The notes under the pieces: model-generated | The model's input: only the letters and a program-made list of their open reading frames with translations | Databases searched by the model: none | Told to the model about the DNA's origin: nothing | Shown: positions 53,452 to 61,975 of the stretch, one piece after another | How the letters are laid out: the number at the start of each line of letters is the position of its first letter | Numbering within the stretch: the first letter of the stretch is position 1 | Translations under genes and position numbers: made by a program | Source of the DNA: Planctomycetota bacterium | Lineage (GTDB): Bacteria > Planctomycetota > Brocadiia > SM23-32 > JAKLEA01 | DNA: 64,000 nucleotides | Assembly (NCBI GenBank): GCA_022711755.1 | Contig: JAKLEA010000005.1 | Coordinates: 62,001-126,000 of the forward strand | Reading direction: 5' to 3'

Positions 53452-54467
53452 GCAGCGTATGGTTCCGGGGCGATCTGGACTATGTCCAGGGCGTATCTTC
53501 TCGGGCGGATTCGGGCTTCGAAGATGCGGACGGGGGAGGGGTGTCTCTCTGCAAGGTCGAAGACGAAGTCGCGGTCCTCTTTGGAGATTCGGCAGCCCAA
53601 GACGACGCCGGTCATGAAGCCCTCGGGGAAAGTGCCAACGCCCGATCTTCTGAGACTCATTATATCGCCCTTTCTCTCAATGGGGCAGAGCCGGTGTTCC
53701 TGTTCGTATTCCCAGCATTTCGCTTTCGTCAACGCCAGCTTCTTGGCTAATTCCGACGTGGTTCTTCTGAACGGATTGACCTTCGGGAACGTCTCTGCGT
53801 ATTCAACGGGGTGAGTATCCTGAATGAACCTTACGTGGGGCATATCGGTTACTGTGAACTGAACGCAGATTCCCCTATGTTCGTCCGCATAGTGAGACCA
53901 TGTGAGCAGATTGCTCGGTGACCTCACAAGGGAGAGTACACCCATGCCTCCTTGTCGCATTTCGTCGAGTCTTTTGCGGAAATCGCCTGCGAAGTCGTAC
54001 TCGCCAAGCCTTCTCATGAACTCGCCGAATTTCAGCCTGAACTTCGAATCCGAGTAGTAGGGATGCTTTTTTTTGAAGTCGTCCTTGAAGAACTCTTCTT
54101 TTTCGTGCCACGTGGCCGTGTCGTCAATGTCAAGTTGGAACTCGAATGGGTCGTTGAGTTCTTCGGGGCTGGCGAAGTATATCGCCCGGTGTGTGAAAAT
54201 CCGTTCGACGCGCCTTCGGGTCTCGTCAGAGACAGGGTCAGAGTCAGAGCTAGAGTGAAGACTGCGGTACTTGTAGTAGGTGAGTTCTGGAACTGGCTTG
54301 TAGGCAAGCCCGCCATTGACTGGACACGGCTTCCCTATGTCGTTCCCACCCGGCCAGATGTCCGGAGGTATTCCGGCAGGGAAGGCCCGGCATATGCGCA
54401 CGTCCGAGTCAGGGTCCTTCAGGCGCTGGTTACAGAGCTTGCACTGGGGAATGTTGGCAATTGTCAT
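53421..54467 (-). CDS. DUF2971 protein
   Basis: A 348-aa protein with the DUF2971 pattern: YYKYRSLHSSS...IFTHRAIYFASPEELNDPFEFQLDID, then LLTWSHYADEHRGICVQFT and the region ending GVVLGCRISKEDRDFV. The N-terminal 40 residues hold a CxxC pair (CKLCNQRL) that may bind zinc. DUF2971 proteins have no established activity and turn up frequently in mobile or defence-linked loci. The start at 54467 (MTIANIPQ) is favoured: the frame open to 54602 would begin inside the hairpin repeat. Its downstream partner overlaps by 31 bases. Confidence 0.78.
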   Translation of the reverse strand: MTIANIPQCKLCNQRLKDPDSDVRICRAFPAGIPPDIWPGGNDIGKPCPVNGGLAYKPVPELTYYKYRSLHSSSDSDPVSDETRRRVERIFTHRAIYFASPEELNDPFEFQLDIDDTATWHEKEEFFKDDFKKKHPYYSDSKFRLKFGEFMRRLGEYDFAGDFRKRLDEMRQGGMGVLSLVRSPSNLLTWSHYADEHRGICVQFTVTDMPHVRFIQDTHPVEYAETFPKVNPFRRTTSELAKKLALTKAKCWEYEQEHRLCPIERKGDIMSLRRSGVGTFPEGFMTGVVLGCRISKEDRDFVFDLAERHPSPVRIFEARIRPRRYALDIVQIAPEPYAACLRMIGAEQ

Positions 54468-54553
54468 TGTCTGTCGGCCATCTTCTCTATCGAATTGATT
54501 TTCCTTTAACTCGCCACTTCGAGGGTACCTCAGACAAATACCTATTACAACAG

Positions 54554-54634
54554 CTTGCCGCTCCCGCATTTTCGGGTGTGCGCAACCGAAGGCTTTGCAC
54601 ACGTGGAATGTGCCAAAACTAGCCTTGCCGCTCC
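54554..54634. repeat. hairpin flanked by 11-bp direct repeats
   Basis: CTTGCCGCTCC occurs at 54554-54564 and 54624-54634. Between them lies GTGTGC/GCACAC (54576-54581 with 54597-54602) with an AACCGAAGG core similar to the repeat at 51099. This looks like a tiny inserted element with duplicated target. Confidence 0.55.
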
Positions 54635-54645
54635 GTGGCCTTCTT

Positions 54646-55587
54646 CTACCGTGTTTTCCCGTCCCCCGACGGAAAGTTTATAACGAAAACTGCCCCTAAC
54701 AGGGCCGGAACCAGCGTGACTATGGCATATTGAATGAACGCCGCGTTGACGGCTACCTCAGGGGGGACGTTAAAACGGCTCAGCAACAGTGCCGCCGCCG
54801 ATTCGCGCACACCTATGCCGCCGATGGGCGTTAATGGCAGCAGTGTGCTGAGCGTCACGAGGGGGAAGACAGCGATCGCACGGAAATCGAACTCAGGCAT
54901 GAAAGCGCGCATGACCACCCAAGTCTGCACGAAATAGATTAAAAAATTCGCCGTCGCCAGCAATGCGCATTGCGCCGCCAGGCGGGGGCTGATTCCCGCA
55001 ACAGCCCCCGCTGCGCGCCTGACGAAGTCCCAGAGCCGCCCAGCCGGCAGCCTGTCCGCGATCCTCGACTGAAGGGTGGGCATTACAAACCACGCGCTCC
55101 ATCCGCCCGCCGCGATCAGCAATCCCAGAGGGATGAGGATCGCCCCGCCCAGCGCGTAGCCCCCCCCCACAGCCGCAACGGCACAAAGCGCAGTCAGGTC
55201 AATGAGTTTGTCGGCAAGCGCGATGGTTGTAAGTTCGGTCTTTCGGTCGCGGGAGAGATACACCCCCCGCGCAAGCTCGCCGGCGGCGGCGGGCGTAAGG
55301 CAGGCCAGGCAAAGCCCGGCCATGTAGGATCGGAAGGATCGCGCGAAGTTCAGTCCCGGGACCGCGCTCCGCGCCATGATGTGCCAGCGGACAGCCTTGC
55401 CGAGAATTACGAGGGGGGTGAAAACGAAGCACGCCACTGCGATACGGCCACGGTCGCATTTGCCCAGCGCGTCCGCGACGCTGCGCCATCCGACGAAACG
55501 GGAGAGAAGCCAGAGCAGCAGAGCCAGGCAGACGATCTTGACGATGAATCCGACCCGCACAAGGCGGCGGCCCTCAGCCCTTGTCAT
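54646..55587 (-). CDS. lysylphosphatidylglycerol synthase TM-domain family (UPF0104) membrane protein
   Basis: A 313-aa protein with about eight membrane helices and the UPF0104 hallmarks: RWRSVADAL-type opening, SYMAGLCLACLTPAAAGELARGVYLSR, and TPIGGIGVRESAAALLLSRFNVPPEVA. The family covers the membrane half of MprF and many stand-alone proteins thought to flip or handle lipids or lipid-linked sugars. Lacking a synthetase domain, it is probably a lipid flippase or transporter. Its ATG overlaps the end of the upstream GT2 gene by 14 bases, so the two are likely to work on one lipid-linked sugar. Confidence 0.88.
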   Translation of the reverse strand: MTRAEGRRLVRVGFIVKIVCLALLLWLLSRFVGWRSVADALGKCDRGRIAVACFVFTPLVILGKAVRWHIMARSAVPGLNFARSFRSYMAGLCLACLTPAAAGELARGVYLSRDRKTELTTIALADKLIDLTALCAVAAVGGGYALGGAILIPLGLLIAAGGWSAWFVMPTLQSRIADRLPAGRLWDFVRRAAGAVAGISPRLAAQCALLATANFLIYFVQTWVVMRAFMPEFDFRAIAVFPLVTLSTLLPLTPIGGIGVRESAAALLLSRFNVPPEVAVNAAFIQYAIVTLVPALLGAVFVINFPSGDGKTR

Positions 55588-56563
55588 CGTCCGTTTCCTC
55601 CCGCCGCAGGGAGCGGAGGCTGCGCTGGATGATGTACATCTGCCTGCGGAGATCGAGCATCTGGAGCGCCAGGAAACCGAAGCAGACCATCTGTATGCCG
55701 GCCAGAATGAAGACGATCATGACCGTCATCAGCGGGCGTTCCGGGTTGAGTCTGCCTGAGCGCTGGACAGCCAGGAGAAAAAGCCCCAATCCCATCCCAA
55801 GCAGGAATAGCAGCGCGCCCGCCGCTCCGAAGAACATCATCGGCTGCTCGAACAGCCCGAACATCAAGTGAGATAGCGACGTGCGGCGGAAGCGGAATTT
55901 CGAGCGGCCCTTGCTGCGCCCCCGAAGAACGGCCGGAATTTCCACCACGTTACACCCCAACGCAACGAGCTTCGAGAGAATCTCAAGGTGGATTTCTTTG
56001 CCGTCGGACTGAAGCTCAAGCCCCTGCACGACTTCGCGGCGATACCCCCGCAGCACACAGGTTATCGTGTGAAAGCGCCCGCCCATCGCCATGCGGATGA
56101 AGCGGTTGCCCGCGCGACTGATGAAGAGGCGGAACCACGGGACGCCCTCGGCGCGCCCGCCCGGCATGTAAGCGCTGCCGAGAACGGCGTCAATATCCGG
56201 ATTCTCCTTGAGGGTCCGGTACATCCTGACCAGGTGATCGGGGCTGTAGGAAAGATCGAAGTCGGTGGTGAGGATATATCGCCCGCGCGCGGCCTTGAAC
56301 CCCTCCCGCAGCGCCTTGCCCCGGCCCCTGTTCTTCGGATAGGAGACGACGCGTATGCGCGCGTCCTTCGCGGCCTGAGCTTGCGCGGCGGCAAGCGTCC
56401 CGTCCGCGCTGCCGTCGTTGACCATGACGAATTCCCAGGGAACGCCGAGTTCGTTCATGGCGGCGGATATGCGCTCAACGGTGGAGGATACGTTCTCCTC
56501 CTCATTGAACATGGGAGCGATCACCGTGATTTCGACGCCTGGGACGCCGAGTTCGGGAGCCAC
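55574..56563 (-). CDS. family 2 glycosyltransferase, dolichyl-phosphate-mannose-synthase-like
   Basis: A 329-aa enzyme. The GT-A domain reads VIAPMFNEEENVSSTVERI, VNDGSADGTLAAAQ, KNRGRGKALREGFKAARG and TTDFDLSYSPDHL (DxD-type metal site). Two C-terminal helices follow (FFGAAGALLFLLGMGLGLFLLA and MTVMIVFILAGIQMVCFGFLAL). The two-helix arrangement with GNRFIRMAMGGRF places it among polyprenyl-phosphate glycosyltransferases. It probably charges undecaprenyl phosphate with a hexose for a transferase such as the GT39-like protein at 17.4 kb. Overlap with the UPF0104 gene suggests coupled synthesis and flipping. Confidence 0.87.
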   Translation of the reverse strand: MAPELGVPGVEITVIAPMFNEEENVSSTVERISAAMNELGVPWEFVMVNDGSADGTLAAAQAQAAKDARIRVVSYPKNRGRGKALREGFKAARGRYILTTDFDLSYSPDHLVRMYRTLKENPDIDAVLGSAYMPGGRAEGVPWFRLFISRAGNRFIRMAMGGRFHTITCVLRGYRREVVQGLELQSDGKEIHLEILSKLVALGCNVVEIPAVLRGRSKGRSKFRFRRTSLSHLMFGLFEQPMMFFGAAGALLFLLGMGLGLFLLAVQRSGRLNPERPLMTVMIVFILAGIQMVCFGFLALQMLDLRRQMYIIQRSLRSLRREETDDDKG

Positions 56564-56653
56564 GTCCGCCCCTTTTGAACACGGCGGCGCGGAGCCGCCT
56601 TGCCGCCGGCTTTAGTCAGCGCAGTAGACGACCGCCTGACTCCCAGCCGGGAC

Positions 56654-58690
56654 TTACTCGTCCTCTTCCTTCGCCTTCTTGCGCTTCTCGATTATCTGCT
56701 GCTGCACGTGGGACGGGACGGGGTCGTAATGGGAAAAATCCAGCGTGAACGATCCCTGCCCGCCGGTCATTGACTTCAGTTCCGTGGAGTACTGCATCAC
56801 CTCGGCCATGGGTATATGCGCCTGAACGACCTGATAGCTGCCGGAGGCGTCCATGCCGATGATGCGTCCGCGGCGGCTTGTAAGGTGTCCGGCGATGTCG
56901 CCCAGGTACTGGCTTGGTATCGTTACTTCAATCCGGACGATAGGCTCCAGGAGGACGGGTTTGGCTTCTGTGAAGGCGTTCTGGAGGGCGCGGGAGGCCG
57001 CGAGTTTGAAGGCCGCTTCCGAGGAGTCAACGTCATGATAACTTCCGTAATGAACGGCCGCCGCGATGTCCACGACGGGGAAGCCGGCGATAATTCCTTT
57101 TTCAAGGCATTCCCTGATGCCCTTTTCACAGGCCGGGATATACTGGCGCGGGATGACGCCGCCGACGATTTCGTCAAGGAACTCGAAGCCCGCGCCTCTC
57201 TCGCGAGGCTCGACCCGCAGGAAAACCTCGGCGTACTGGCCGCGCCCACCGGTCTGCTTCTTGTGGCGGTGCTTGCCTTCGGCCTTTAATGTGCAGGTTT
57301 CCTGATACGGGACTTCCGGCTGGCTCGTCACGACCGACACCTCGAAACGTTTCTTCATCCTGGCAATCATGACTTCGAGGTGAAGCGTGCTCATTCCCGT
57401 TACTATAAGTTCGCCGGTTTGCCTGTCGCGGCGCACGTCGAATGTCGGGTCCTCGTCGGAAAGGCGCTGGAGTGCGTTGCTCAGGCGCTGTTCGTCGCCC
57501 TTGCTGACCGGCTGCGCCGCCAACGGCATCATCGGTTTCGGGAACCGCATCGGCGGAAGCTCGACGATTTCCTTCACCGAGCAAAGCGTGTCGCCGACCT
57601 TGATGGTCTCCAGTTTCGGGGCGGTCAGGATGTCTCCGGGGAGGGCTTCATGCACCTCCCGCTGCTCCTTGCCGAACATGCGGTAGATGTGCCCGCAACG
57701 CTCGGTTTCGCGGGCGCGCGTGTTGTGGAAGGACATGTCTCCGCCCAAACTGCCCCTTAGCACCCTGAAGTATGACAGCTTGCCCACAAACGGGTCTGTT
57801 ACACACCTGAACACACGGGCGCAGAAAGCGCCGTTCGGATCGGGCAGGATTTCGATTTCCGCGTCGCCCTTTTTCGCCTTCGCCGGCGGCATTCGGTCGG
57901 GGGACGGCGTCATGTCGGCCAGGAACTTCATAAGGGAATCCACGCCGATCATTTTCCTGGACGCCACGCCGAGGATTGGAACGACAGCGCCGCTTGCAAT
58001 CGCCTTCTTGAGCGCGCCGGTCAGCTCTTCGGCTGAAATCTCCTCGCCCTCAAGGTAACGGTTCATCATGTCATCGTCCTGCTCGACGATTGACTCCGTC
58101 AACGCCGTGCGCAATTCCGCCGCGGCATCGGCCAGTTCGGGCGGGACCTCCACGCCGAACACCGGCACGCTCTTCGTTATCCCCGCGCCGGTCGCGTCGC
58201 AGACGAACGCCGGAGCCGCCTGCCCGCCGAACGTCTCTTTGATTGACTCAAAGAGCGCGGGAAGGTCAATGTTCTCGTTATCGAGTTTTGTGACGACGAT
58301 GATCCTGGCCTTGCCCATCTCGCCTGCCATCTGCCAGACTTTGAGGGTGTTGACCTGGATGCCGTCAAGGGCGCTGACGCATATGATCGCCGTGTCCGCG
58401 GCAGCCAGGGCGGAGACCGCGCCATTGAGGAAGTCCGGATAACCGGGGCTGTCAATCAAGTTGAACTCGACGCCGTCAAGGTTGAAGAACACCATGGCCG
58501 GATCAATCGAGAATTTCCGCTCGCGCTCCTCGGATTCGAAATCAAACAAAGATGTCCCGTCGTCCACGCTGCCCATGCGTTTGACCGCGCCGGACTTGAA
58601 AAGCATGGCCTCGCCCAAAGTCGTCTTGCCGACGCTGCCATGGCCCACAAGCGCGACGTTCCTGATGTCGCTCGTCTGATACTTCGCCAT
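56654..58690 (-). CDS. elongation factor G paralogue (EF-G2 type)
   Basis: A 678-aa translational GTPase. The P-loop is GHGSVGKT (16-23), switch II has IDSPGYPDF, and the guanine motif is VTKLDNE, with Thr replacing the usual Asn of NKxD. Domains II-V follow: ETCTLKAEGKHRHKKQTGGRGQYAEVFLRVEP (domain IV), PVVDIAAAVHYGSYHDVDSSEAAFKLAA and SRRGRIIGMDASGSYQVVQAHIPMAEVMQYSTELKSMTGGQGSF. The sequence is of the second, divergent EF-G class found beside a standard EF-G in many bacteria, with roles in translocation or ribosome recycling under special conditions. It ends in a Lys/Glu-rich tail. Confidence 0.92.
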   Translation of the reverse strand: MAKYQTSDIRNVALVGHGSVGKTTLGEAMLFKSGAVKRMGSVDDGTSLFDFESEERERKFSIDPAMVFFNLDGVEFNLIDSPGYPDFLNGAVSALAAADTAIICVSALDGIQVNTLKVWQMAGEMGKARIIVVTKLDNENIDLPALFESIKETFGGQAAPAFVCDATGAGITKSVPVFGVEVPPELADAAAELRTALTESIVEQDDDMMNRYLEGEEISAEELTGALKKAIASGAVVPILGVASRKMIGVDSLMKFLADMTPSPDRMPPAKAKKGDAEIEILPDPNGAFCARVFRCVTDPFVGKLSYFRVLRGSLGGDMSFHNTRARETERCGHIYRMFGKEQREVHEALPGDILTAPKLETIKVGDTLCSVKEIVELPPMRFPKPMMPLAAQPVSKGDEQRLSNALQRLSDEDPTFDVRRDRQTGELIVTGMSTLHLEVMIARMKKRFEVSVVTSQPEVPYQETCTLKAEGKHRHKKQTGGRGQYAEVFLRVEPRERGAGFEFLDEIVGGVIPRQYIPACEKGIRECLEKGIIAGFPVVDIAAAVHYGSYHDVDSSEAAFKLAASRALQNAFTEAKPVLLEPIVRIEVTIPSQYLGDIAGHLTSRRGRIIGMDASGSYQVVQAHIPMAEVMQYSTELKSMTGGQGSFTLDFSHYDPVPSHVQQQIIEKRKKAKEEDE

Positions 58691-58787
58691 TCGTGTTCTC
58701 CAACAACGTCAAAAGTACATGGAAGGAAGATCATCCTCCCGCGGTTTCGGTTGAAACCGGCTGAACGTCAAAAAATGAAGACAGTTA

Positions 58788-59525
58788 TTATATGTCCAAC
58801 GGCGAGGGATATGCCAGACCAATTTCCAGCGCTTCGGGAACTTTTACGCCTCCAGTGTAGATCGCCCGCCCGACGATCACAGCCGCCGCCCCGCATTCCC
58901 CAAGCCGTCTGATGTCGTCGCAAACACCCACCCCGCCGGATGCTATGACAGGGCAGCCCTGCCCCGCCACCATCCGCTCTATGGCCGAGAAATTCGGGCG
59001 GGTCAACATCCCGTCCCGCGCGATGTCCGTATAGAGAATTCCCGCAGCCCCGGCCGCCGAGACCTCGACGGCGAAGTCCAGCGCGTCACGGTCGCTAGTC
59101 ACCTTCCAACCGTGGGTCGCCACCTTGCCGTCACGAGCGTCAATCGCCACTACGATCCTGCGCGGATGCTTAACGCAGAGAAGCCTCAACCATTCAGGCT
59201 CCTGAAGCGCGCGCGTGCCGACGACCACACGATCCGCCCCAATGGCAAAAAGCCCCCCGGCCAGCTCTACATCCCTTACGCCGCCCCCGACCTCCACCCG
59301 GCAACCGGAGCCGCGAACGATCTCCGCGATCCTCTCTGTATTGGCCGGGCTGCCCATGAGCGCGCCGTCAAGGTCAACGACGTGCAATGCCTTTGCCCCG
59401 TCCGCCGCCCATCGAAGCGCAGCGTCGAGCGGGCGCTCGTAGTACACCGTGGATCGCTTCGGGTCGCCCTGCTCAAGCCGGACGCAGCGCCCGCCCATGA
59501 TGTCAACTGCCGGAAGTATCAGCAT
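58788..59525 (-). CDS. hisA: phosphoribosylformimino-AICAR phosphate isomerase
   Basis: A 245-aa (beta-alpha)8-barrel, the normal HisA size, catalysing the Amadori rearrangement of ProFAR to PRFAR. LILPAVDIMGGRCVRLEQGD contains the first catalytic Asp; VEVGGGVRD, IVVAIDARDGKVATHGW, ILYTDIARDGML and VIASGGVG bind the two phosphates. It lies 14 bases after hisH, whose partner is HisF; hisF is not seen in this window. Confidence 0.95.
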   Translation of the reverse strand: MLILPAVDIMGGRCVRLEQGDPKRSTVYYERPLDAALRWAADGAKALHVVDLDGALMGSPANTERIAEIVRGSGCRVEVGGGVRDVELAGGLFAIGADRVVVGTRALQEPEWLRLLCVKHPRRIVVAIDARDGKVATHGWKVTSDRDALDFAVEVSAAGAAGILYTDIARDGMLTRPNFSAIERMVAGQGCPVIASGGVGVCDDIRRLGECGAAAVIVGRAIYTGGVKVPEALEIGLAYPSPLDI

Positions 59526-59539
59526 TGTCCGCGCCCGTC

Positions 59540-60154
59540 CTAAAGCTCGATGAAATTCCGGAGCATGCGCAGTCCGTTTTTCTGGCTTTTCTCCGGGTGG
59601 AATTGGGTGGCAAAGACGTTATCCCGCCAGATTGCGCTGGCAAAGGGATGGCCGTATTCCGTGCTGCCCGCTACGACGTCCCGGTTACGCGGGCTGGCGT
59701 AAAAAGAGTGAACAAAGTAGAAAAAATGATCGCCTTCAAGCCCTTTGAAGATCGGGGCCGGACGGACAACCTCCACCTGGTTCCAGCCCATGTGCGGGAC
59801 CTTCAGGCGCGGCTCCCCGCGGTCAACGTCAAAACGCACAACCTCTCCTCCGATAAGCCCCAATCCCTCATGGAATCCGCCTTCCTGGCTGGAGTCAAGG
59901 AGTATCTGCATCCCCAGGCAGATACCGAGGTACGGCTTGCCGCCGCGCGCGGACTCCAGGACGGCGTCAAGAAGTCCGCGGCTTCGAAGCCCGTTCATCG
60001 CGTCCTCGAAAGCGCCGACTCCGGGCAAGACGATCTTGTCCGCCTTCCTCGCCGCTTCCGGGTCGGAGGTTATGAAGGCATCGGCCTTGAGCAGATCAAA
60101 TGCGTTTTTAACGCTGCGCAGGTTGCCGATTCCGCAATCAACTATGGCTATCAT
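59540..60154 (-). CDS. hisH: imidazole glycerol phosphate synthase glutaminase subunit
   Basis: A 204-aa class I glutamine amidotransferase feeding ammonia to HisF. IAIVDCGIGNLRSVKNAF opens it; the nucleophile is Cys in PYLGICLGMQIL; His and Glu are in FATQFHPEKSQKNG. Also PGVGAFEDAM (oxyanion region) and KVPHMGWN. The length is typical. Its role needs HisF, which must be encoded elsewhere. cysK ends 71 bases upstream. Confidence 0.96.
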   Translation of the reverse strand: MIAIVDCGIGNLRSVKNAFDLLKADAFITSDPEAARKADKIVLPGVGAFEDAMNGLRSRGLLDAVLESARGGKPYLGICLGMQILLDSSQEGGFHEGLGLIGGEVVRFDVDRGEPRLKVPHMGWNQVEVVRPAPIFKGLEGDHFFYFVHSFYASPRNRDVVAGSTEYGHPFASAIWRDNVFATQFHPEKSQKNGLRMLRNFIEL

Positions 60155-60225
60155 CGGGAGTCAACCGTTCGGGAAACGAAGCGTGGTTACATTGCAGATG
60201 CCTCTTTCAGGATGGTCGCCGCCGG

Positions 60226-61152
60226 TCAGATCAGGCTGGTGCTGAAATATCTCTCCGCCCGGTCCGGCAGGACTGTGACGATCCTGTTTGCCGCGCCCAT
60301 TCTCTCCGCGACCCGGAGCGCCGCCCAAACGTTCGCCCCGGAGGAGGTCCCGACGAGCGTGCCTTCAAGCCGCGCCAGTTCGCGCGTCGTGTGTATGGCG
60401 TCCTCGTCGCTGACGGTGACAACCTCGTCAATGAGCGAAGTGTCCAGCACCGGGGGGACGAAGCCGTCGCCAATGCCCTGTATCTGGTGAAGTCCAGGCT
60501 CATGGCCAAGCAGCGCGGCGGAGTTCTGAGGCTCGACGGCGACTATGTGGACCTGCGGATTCCGCTCCTTCAGGAACTTTCCGACGCCGCCGATTGTCCC
60601 GCCGCTCCCGACTCCTGCGACAAAGGCGTCAACGCGTCCGTCCATCTGGCGCCAGATTTCAGGGGCCGTCGTCATGTAATGCGCCTCGGGATTGCCGGGA
60701 TTGACAAATTGCCCGACCAGCCACGCGTTGGACTTCGACGCGGCGATCTCCTCGGCCTTCTTCACCGCGCCGGTTATGCTCGCGGACGCCGGGGTGAGAA
60801 CCAGTTCCGCGCCCAGCGCCGCAATGATCTTCTTGCGCTCCTCGCTCATATCCTCAGGCATCACGATGACGCAGCGATAGCCCTTGTGGCACGCGACGAA
60901 GGCCACGCCTATGCCGGTGTTTCCCGACGTGGCCTCCACCACGGTGAAGCCGTGTTTCAACAGGCCTTGCTCCTCGGCAACTTCGATGAGACGCTTCGCC
61001 ACACGGTCCTTTATGCTTCCGCCGGGGTTCAGAAATTCGGCCTTGGCGAAGATGCAGCCGCACGAGATGCGGCAAAGATCAAGCATCGGCGTGTTGCCGA
61101 TAAGATCAAGCAGGCGCGCTGGACTGTCCATGTTGGTCTCGGATTCTTCCAT
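60226..61152 (-). CDS. cysK: cysteine synthase (O-acetylserine sulfhydrylase)
   Basis: A 308-aa PLP-dependent beta-family enzyme making cysteine from O-acetylserine and sulfide. LLDLIGNTPML, FLNPGGSIKDRVA (Schiff-base Lys), EATSGNTGIG (phosphate/substrate loop), GVGSGGTIGGVGKFL and VGTSSGANVWAALRVA are canonical. A Ser/Ala in the TSGNTG loop indicates CysK rather than cystathionine synthase. It completes the two-step route begun by the serine acetyltransferase at 51.4 kb. An internal ATG at 61131 could be the real start. Confidence 0.95.
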   Translation of the reverse strand: MEESETNMDSPARLLDLIGNTPMLDLCRISCGCIFAKAEFLNPGGSIKDRVAKRLIEVAEEQGLLKHGFTVVEATSGNTGIGVAFVACHKGYRCVIVMPEDMSEERKKIIAALGAELVLTPASASITGAVKKAEEIAASKSNAWLVGQFVNPGNPEAHYMTTAPEIWRQMDGRVDAFVAGVGSGGTIGGVGKFLKERNPQVHIVAVEPQNSAALLGHEPGLHQIQGIGDGFVPPVLDTSLIDEVVTVSDEDAIHTTRELARLEGTLVGTSSGANVWAALRVAERMGAANRIVTVLPDRAERYFSTSLI

Positions 61153-61216
61153 GAACGGCGTTGTGCATTCCGTTCAGCGTTCTTTTGTGATGATCTGCAC
61201 GCCGTCAGATTTCCTC

Positions 61217-61942
61217 TCATGCCTTGCGGCGGGTTCGCCGGGCAAGCAGGAGCGGCGCTGCGATAATAATCAGGATTGCGGCGGAAGGTTCCGGCACGGC
61301 CTTGACCAGCACGCGCGATGAATCAGCAACGCCGGCCAAGTCTCTGACCTGGAACCCGATCGCGCTGACCTCCGATATGTCGAAGGCGTTTATCGCTGCG
61401 GCAACTCCGTCCAGCCCCTGCGTATGCGGCAGAGGGTTGTCGGCGATGCCCCACGGTGTCGCCCAGCCGAAATCCAGCGCGATCAACCGCGTCTCCGATG
61501 GCGGAACGTCAATCCACTCGCTTCGCCAGAATGTGTCGTTTGCAAGGTCCCCGGAGGGGGTTCCGCTGGGACCGGTGAAACCGGTGTTGACGAATACGCT
61601 CACGCCGACTGTGTCGTCTCCGATGTTCGTGAAGAACGCGCCAACGCCGTCCAGATTGCTGAAATCGCCATTGCCGTGGCTGGGCAAAATCTGGCCGACG
61701 TCGGAAACCGGATAATCGTCCTTCACGCCGGAGGCTGATGCGTCAAGTCCCGCGAACTCGAACAGGACTCCGTCGCCGATGACATCGGTTCGCGTAAGGA
61801 TTCCCGGCCCGAACGCGATGATTCCGAACTCCGGAATCATGAGTTCCGCGTCGTCGAACGTTCCGTATGCCGCCCTTGCCGCCATCGCGACCGAGAGGGC
61901 GAGACACGCGACGGTCATCAGCCGCGCAAGCGTTCTGTTCAT
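61217..61942 (-). CDS. PEP-CTERM sorted exported protein
   Basis: A 241-aa protein with a Sec signal peptide (residues 1-24, ending MAARA). Its beta-rich, Asp/Gly-rich body has no catalytic motif. The C-terminus is VPEPSAAILIIIAAPLLLARRTRR: the PEP-CTERM triad with a hydrophobic helix and basic end, recognised by the exosortase/EpsH system in bacteria that make exopolysaccharide. No exosortase is visible in the window. It is placed between pdhB (33 bases before) and cysK, an unexpected setting for a surface protein. Confidence 0.92.
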   Translation of the reverse strand: MNRTLARLMTVACLALSVAMAARAAYGTFDDAELMIPEFGIIAFGPGILTRTDVIGDGVLFEFAGLDASASGVKDDYPVSDVGQILPSHGNGDFSNLDGVGAFFTNIGDDTVGVSVFVNTGFTGPSGTPSGDLANDTFWRSEWIDVPPSETRLIALDFGWATPWGIADNPLPHTQGLDGVAAAINAFDISEVSAIGFQVRDLAGVADSSRVLVKAVPEPSAAILIIIAAPLLLARRTRRKA

Positions 61943-61975
61943 TGCCGTTCTCCCCCGGATCCCAGGGAGGCGCGC

